The notes below the pieces were generated by a model. That model was not told where the DNA came from. It saw nothing but the letters and a program-made list of their open reading frames with translations, and did not search any database. A stretch of 64,000 nt of DNA, taken from contig CM046344.1 in the NCBI GenBank assembly GCA_025403435.1, positions 22,673,652 to 22,737,651 of the forward strand, written 5' to 3'. Made by a program: the position numbers and the translations under genes. Source of the stretch: Artocarpus heterophyllus (Eukaryota > Streptophyta > Magnoliopsida > Rosales > Moraceae). Shown in pieces: positions 57,933-64,000 of this stretch (the stretch's first letter is position 1; every line of letters starts with the position of its first letter).

Positions 57933-59947
57933 TGTTGGAAACAAAGTGCGCAGCAGAATTTTAAAATTTTTTTTCACCAGAGTAATTTTCAAAACACAAG
58001 TTTGACATGTTATATGTATAAATTAGATAGATCTTAGTAACCTCAGTGTGTCAAAGTACCTTCGCAACCTGTGTAGAGAAGTAACGTTCCAGAAGAGCCT
58101 CAACCAATTGGTCTTCTTTGTTATTCTCTATCCACAACCGGAGTGAGTGTGGGCTCACACGTGCAGCTCTTCCACCGGTGACTCTTCTTTCAACCAAAAG
58201 AGAGAACCCAAAGCTAGTGTTCGTGATTTGTGAACAAAAGCTCTCAGGGAGTTTTTTGATGCTCACTAGAAGAGTATCACTCTTAATCTCTCAAATTGAT
58301 CTGAGTAAATCATGAGACTCACTCCCTTCTTATAGCTATTGGTCCTGGGGTCAGTCCATATCAGATTAGGTCTCAAAAACTAGAAACAGAATCAAGTTCG
58401 GATCAATATCTGATAAGATCCACGTGAAAACGCGTAATCTTATCTCTCGCTGATCGGCAGGCCGAACAGGCCCCATCGGTAGGCCAAACACGTCATCCAG
58501 CAGGCTGAACTCCTGAGAAAAAATCTCCACGAATCTTTTATTTTCCACCCGAGATTCTAAAGGATAAAGTCTCAGTTTTGATTCAAATAACCCAATAGAG
58601 AAGTTATCTGATCAAAACAAACTTTATTAAGATAATCTCTAAGAAAATAAATCAATTCACAATAATTCTACAAGTTTATCTTGTTCTAATTTGTCCAAAA
58701 TTAAAACAACTGATAAACAGATAAGAATTATCTGATCGCAATAATTCAACAAGTTTATCTTGATCTAATTTCTTACAAAATTAATTCAACAGATAAAAAG
58801 ACATGAATTATTTGATTCTTACAAATTTTAAACCAATCTGATAAATCCGACATAAGTCACCAATTATTAGAAAAGCACACCGTGTCGTTACAGGACTTTG
58901 TGAGCTAGCAAAGGGGACCAAAATGGACCTATAAAGTTCAAGCTCAAGATAATCATGAAACCCAATATCCCAGATATACATTTCACAATTATCAACTCCA
59001 ACGCTACTCCACTAAAAGCTTGGAGCTGCACTCTCGAACTTTATAGAATTACGAAGCTCATGTAGCTAAGCCTCCATGACATATCATAGTGTATCACATT
59101 CCCATATGATCATCCATAATCGGCTTAAGGACAAGTTCTGTCTTACCTTCCCGATTATTTTTATCTTACGTTCCATTGTCTCACCATTAGAAAACTTACC
59201 ATCCAAAGATAGTATACCATTCGGTTACACCTATGTATCTAAATGGTTGGGCGCTCTAGTTTTCCAATTACAGGACAACGCATATAAGAGGATATCATTA
59301 CTCCTAAAGAGGAGCTATGGATTCAATATCAATGAATAACAAGTCTACGCTATCAAGAGTCATGCCTCCAACGTACCGGTATGCATACCACTATTGAGAT
59401 ATGGGTGTCACCCTTTGGCACATCAAAAGACACAAGTCGAGACAACGAGTCCACTATTCATCTCAGGATTAAGATACAATACAATTGACTGTCTAAAGTG
59501 AATCCATTTGCCGAGACAGAATTATTAATCCAAATCAATTCACTTTATGTCCCGATCCAACACATCGTCACCTATGACAACGTGCCAATGTTTCTATTCA
59601 CGGAGTCCAACTCCGATAGTCAAGACAAACCATCTCCCAAAAGGGATATAGACAACATAACAATCTTTACATGAATAAAGCGCCTAACTTTATTCCCTCG
59701 ATTGCGGATCATATGTTTTAGACCGTCACCTTAAGAATCGTGTCTTCTGCATAATCAGTCCATCATATGCCCAATTCTTAAGGTTTAGACTGACAGTCTT
59801 AGACTACTGTTTGCTTATCATACATTCAACAAATATGAACGTAAAGAGGACAAGATTTGGTATATATAAATGAATAAATTCTTTATTGATAAAAATATCT
59901 CCAAAAATGTATTACATTTTTACTCCTCAGGGCATACATGTCTAACA
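57933..59947 (-). repeat. Copia-3 3' LTR
   Basis: 2,015 bp, complement of TGTTAGACATG...GTTTCCAACA. Array units TCGGCAGGCCGAA, TCGGTAGGCCAAA and CAGCAGGCTGAA lie on the + strand at about 58454-58512, i.e. CCT orientation relative to the element, as in Copia-1. Confidence 0.94.
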
Positions 59948-59959
59948 ATCTCCCACTTG
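59948..59959 (-). other. Copia-3 polypurine tract
   Basis: Complement of CAAGTGGGAGAT next to the LTR. Confidence 0.8.
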
Positions 59960-59961
59960 CA

Positions 59962-62900
59962 CTAAGTGAGTAAATACAGCAAATTTCGCTTCCCCATAGC
60001 TTCCACATGCCTCTCGAAGACTCTCCCAGTAAGTGTCTTCCTAAATGGATCAGCTAAATTATCCTCTGACGTGATCTTGCACACCGTGACATGCCCGCCC
60101 TCAACGAAGTCCTTTATCACATGATACTTCCGATCAATATGCTTACTCTTCTTGTGAAATCTTGGTTCCTTAGCATTAGCTACCGCCGCACTGTTATCAC
60201 AATACAGTGATACCACTTTATCCATACCAGGAACTACCTCAAGATCCCTAAGGAACTTACAGAGCCACACTGCATCTTTTGAAGCATCACTAGCCGCCAC
60301 ATACTCGGCCTCCATCGTTGAATCCGAAGTGCAATCTTGCTAAGCACTTCTCCAACTGATGGCACCGCCACCCAGAGTAAACACAAACCCCGAAGTCGAT
60401 TTCCTAGAATCCAGACATGATTGAAAATCTAAATCAGTGTATCCTAGAGGAGTTAAATCCTCACCCGAATACACAAGCATATACCCTCGAGTCCTTCTTA
60501 GGTACTTGAAAATATGCTTGACCACAACCCAATGGTTCGGTCCTGGATCCGCCTGAAATCGACTTACAATCCCGACCGCATAGCTAATATCCGGTCGAGT
60601 GCAAAGCATGGCATACATGAGACTACCCACTGCCGAAGCATAAGGCACCTTCTTCATGCATTCTTTTTCTTCATAAGACTTTGGAGAGTCTTTCTTAGAA
60701 AGAGTAATTCCAGACCTAGATGGTTGCCCACCTTTCTTGGAATCTTGCATTGCAAACCTCCTGAGAATTTTATCTATGTAGCCAGCCTGAGACAAAGCTA
60801 TCATTTTGTTCTTCCTATCCCGAAAGATCTGGATACCGAGAGCAAAATTAGCCTCACCTAAGTCCTTCATGTCAAACTGCTTGGTCAACCATAATATGAC
60901 CGATGACAACGCCCCAACATCATTGCCAATTAGCAGAATGTCATCTACATAGAGCAGTAGAAAAACCACCTTCCCATCCTTAATGTGTTTGTAAACACAT
61001 GGTTCATCAACATTTTGTGAGAACCCATAAGTCTTGATCACTTGATCAAATCTTATGTTCCAAGAATGAGAAGCCTGCTTAAGTCCATAAATAGACTTTA
61101 GTAGCTTACAAACCTTACCCTCTTGACCCGCGACCTTGAACCCGTCTGGTTGTTCCATATAAATAGACTCATCAAGATAGCCATTTAGAAAAGCCGTCTT
61201 GACATCCATCTGTCAAATCTTGTAGTCAAGAGCGGTAACTATGGACAAGAGAATCCGGATGGACTTAAGCATGGCTACAGGCGAAAAGGTTTCCTCATAA
61301 TCGATTCCTTCCTTTTGCATATAACCCTTAGCTACCAGTCTAGCCTTAAAGGTATTGACCTTTCCATCCACTCCTCTTTTCCTCTTGTAGATCCACTTAC
61401 ACCCTATGGGTTTTACCCCTTCGGGAAGATCCACAAGCTCCCAAACTCGATTAGTCTCCATAGACTTCATCTCTATGTTCATGGCCTCTGTCCAGAGTCT
61501 TGAATCAACATCCTCCATGGCTTCTGCGTAAGTATAAGGATTCCTATCATGTTCATCAGGTTCAGCAAAAAAGACCTCCCCATTGAACATATACCTCTCA
61601 GGTTGATGCCCGATCCTCCCACTACGCCGAAGCCCCTGAGGTTGTTGTTTAGGGTTGTTTGGTTTTTCTACACCGATCGGAATGGTTTCGTTCGGAACCT
61701 CCAGAGTGAACGGATCACCCCTTAACTCCTCAAGCACCACTTTGCTTCAAGGTTTAAAGTCATCCATGTAACTCTCCTCAAGGAAAGTTGCATTAGTTGA
61801 AACCATGACTTTATTTTCCTTTGGGTTATAAAAATAACCCCCTTTAGTCCCTTTTGGATATCTTACAAATACGTAAACTTTCTAACGTGCTTCCAACTTA
61901 TTCAGATCTTTAAATAAGACATGAGCCGGACATCCCCATATGTGAATATGGTTTAAGGATGTCTTCCGTCTTGTCCACAACTCATGAGGAGTTTTAGGGA
62001 CCGATTTTGAAGGTACATTTTCAAAAGATAACATGCGGTTTGTAGTGCATATCTCCAAAAGGATAAAGGCAATGATGAATAACTCATTTCTGCTACGGAG
62101 TGCTCAGCGCAGTCAAATGGGATAAAATCCCATTCTCTAACAAGTGTCCCAAGAACTCATCAGAAAGGTATTCCCTACCTCGATCAGAGCGAAGTGCCTT
62201 TATGGGTCTACCCAATTGCTTTTCCACTTCAGCCCGAAACTCCCTAAACTTATCATAAGTTTCACTTTTGTGGTGCATTAGGTACACATACCCATATCTT
62301 GAGTAATCGTCAATAAAAGTGATTAAATTCTCATACCCTCCTCGTGCCCAGATGTTCATCGGTCCACAAACATCACTATGCACAAGTTCTAGAACTGCTT
62401 CGGCCCTATTGCCCTTAGACCCGTATGGTCTTTTGGTCATTTTACCCTCCAAACAAGATTCACATTTAGGTATAGATTCCACCTTTAAGTTACTTAAAGG
62501 TCCATCCTTTACCAACCTTTGAATCTTATTCAGGTTAATATGGCCAAGGCGCAAATGCCAAAGATAAGTCTTATTAGAGTGAGAAGTTTTAAGTCTTTTT
62601 GAGTCATTATCATTTATCTCAACATTAAGCAATAAGTCTCTCTTAGGTTTGATAAAATATAGATTATTTTGCATCCATCCAAAACAGGTAAAAGATTTGT
62701 TTTTACGAATCACCACTTTTTCATTGAAAGATACCACGTAGGAGTCTTTAAATAAAGAAGATACAGAAATTAAATTCCTTTTAAATTTAGGAACATAAAA
62801 ACAATCTCGCAAAATTAAATTCCTATAATTATCAAAATAAAGATGGACATCTCCCACTGCTTCTGCTAAGACCAAGGATCCATCGCCCATCCGAAGCGTT

Positions 62901-63010
62901 AAGTCTTCACACAGCAGACTTCTCGTTTCTTTGAATCCCTGTAGAGAAACACAAACATGATTAGTTGCACTGGAATCTATGACCCAGATGTCACTGGATT
63001 CCTCAACCAA
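59962..63010 (-). pseudogene. Copia-3 pol (protease, integrase, RT, RNase H) with few lesions
   Basis: Minus-strand order: IDSSATNH protease motif (the usual DSGAT glycine is Ser), integrase zinc finger, LVHSDVCGP and LRSDRGREY, then stop TAG near 62093 followed by a deletion of about 54 bp relative to Copia-1 that removes the [11 protein letters not shown] block with the catalytic glutamate. RT (61740-60340) has LLYVDDILLIGND; RNase H follows to 59962. Further stops: near 61747, TGA near 61213 (TGG expected), TAG near 60339 (AAG expected). Confidence 0.9.
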
Positions 63011-63012
63011 AC

Positions 63013-63861
63013 AAGTTTCTAAATATAGAAGATCACACCTACCTCCCTTGGAAAGGAAGTCCTTGCAATGCTTCTTTATATGCCCGACCTTACCACAGAA
63101 GAAGCACTTAAGCTTCTTTAGGTTCTTCTTCTTCTTCTTCTTGCTCTTGGTAGTAGCAGGAATAGAAGACTTCCATTCTTGGCCCGTTGCTTCTTTCCAT
63201 TCCCAGAGTTAGGATTGGAACCAGAAGTAGCTACCATGTTGGCCTCACCACCCGCAGGAGACTCCCTGATTAGCAGTTCAAACTTCTGTAACTGTTTCAT
63301 TAGTTCTGTCAAGGTCATATCCCGTCTATTGATTAAATTAAAAGTAGCTCTAAACGGAATAAATTTCTTAGATAGAGTCTCAAAAACCATAGTCATCTGA
63401 GTTTCATCATCAATGTCGGCTCCATTAGTTTGAGCCTCAGCAAGGTAACCCATGACCAACATCATGTGCTCCTTTACAGATGTCCCTGGTCTCTGTCTAC
63501 AGTTTAAGAGTTTTTGAAGCGCCCCTTGGCGCTTTGTTATGGCCTGGCCTCCAAACATGTCCTCAAGATTATCCAAGATCTGCTTCGCAGTCTCATAATC
63601 CTAATGTTGAGCCTACAGCACATTGTTCATGCTAGCCATAACATAGCAGCGGGCCTCATCATTAGCATCTTTCCAACGGTCGTACGCTTGGAATTGCTCA
63701 TTACTTGAGTCTCCCGTAGGCTCGGGAGGACAAGGGGTTGTCAGTACATATTTCAGTTTCTTAAAGGATAGGATGATGTCCAGGTTCCGTTTCCAATCGT
63801 TATAATTCTCACCAGTTATTTGGTTTTTGTCAAGTATCGATGATAAAGCATTTTTAGACAT
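63013..63861 (-). pseudogene. Copia-3 GAG with two stops and a frameshift
   Basis: Starts at ATG 63861-63859 (MSKNALSSILDKN). Two TAGs near 63615 and 63603 replace CAG codons (Copia-2 has QAQHQDYE). A one-base loss near 63172 shifts the frame before the CCHC knuckle, which is read in the pol frame. Confidence 0.9.
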
Positions 63862-64000
63862 TTTCAATCTACAATAAAGAATCATATACCAAACATAAGC
63901 GAACATATATAATAATCTAGTAAGATAACACGATCATGTAAAATCATACAAATGTGTTTATGTGTCAAAACCTTGAAAATATCACAACCTTACAACGATA

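Larger units (their letters stand above)
57933..64000 (-). mobile_element. Copia-3, minus strand, runs past window end
   Basis: Same family as Copia-1. Starts with the complement of an LTR end (TGTTGGAAACAAAG) right after ATTAG (57928-57932), the likely TSD. On the minus strand from the window end: leader, GAG, pol, polypurine tract, 3' LTR. The most complete coding copy of the three, but still with several lesions. Confidence 0.94.

Overview
The window is nuclear DNA of a flowering plant, most likely a eudicot. It opens with the 3' exons of a spliced plant gene, SQD2 (sulfoquinovosyltransferase of chloroplast sulfolipid synthesis, + strand, exons between 84 and 1796). It then enters about 60 kb of nested LTR retrotransposons. 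The only other non-retroviral DNA seen is a hAT-like MITE (2661-3300), a 57-bp-period minisatellite (about 3498-3720) and a CACTA transposon (47070-49721). No tRNA, rRNA or CRISPR locus was seen.

The nest can be taken apart with target-site duplications (TSDs). Level 1 is a decayed Tat/Athila-like Gypsy element (3724-51405, TSD GTCGT/GTCGC) sitting in the minisatellite. Level 2 is a chromovirus-type solo LTR (5377-41370, TSD ACCAC) inside the level-1 gag. Level 3 is two elements inside that solo LTR: Copia-1 (8467-18150, TSD GAACA) and a Tekay/Del-like chromovirus, Gypsy-2 (18191-40877, TSD TATGC). Level 4 is an unusual cargo element inside the 3' LTR of Gypsy-2 (27906-39791, TSD ATTAG). Level 1 also took a minus-strand Copia-like solo LTR (42904 to about 44815), the CACTA element, and another minus-strand solo LTR (about 49848-51129). 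After level 1 come an antisense Gypsy LTR fragment, Copia-2 (52242-57932, +), and Copia-3 (57933 to past the window end, -), which is inserted head-on into the integrase region of Copia-2.

The level-4 element is the highlight. It has 2,124-bp LTRs, a Tat/Athila-type primer binding site and a gag-protease frame, but no reverse transcriptase, RNase H or integrase. In their place it carries two cargo frames. One (34157-34711) encodes a basic, cysteine-rich protein whose motif layout resembles the nucleic-acid-binding / silencing-suppressor proteins of carlaviruses and allexiviruses. The other (35339-35977) is an intronless LOG-type cytokinin-activating enzyme. Each cargo frame is preceded by the same 12-base TATA box, GTCTATAAAATC. 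Each ORF is followed by hairpins whose arms differ but remain complementary around a shared CTGAG...GAAACG core. All three frames carry in-frame stops, so this copy is dead.

A second unexplained signal is arrays of a near-palindrome, TCGGCAGGCCGA, shared by the unrelated Copia and Gypsy families, in both orientations within each element, with unit number changing even between the two LTRs of one insertion. Most inactivating stops in Gypsy-2 are CAG to TAG or CGA to TGA, the footprint expected of CHG/CG methylation decay.
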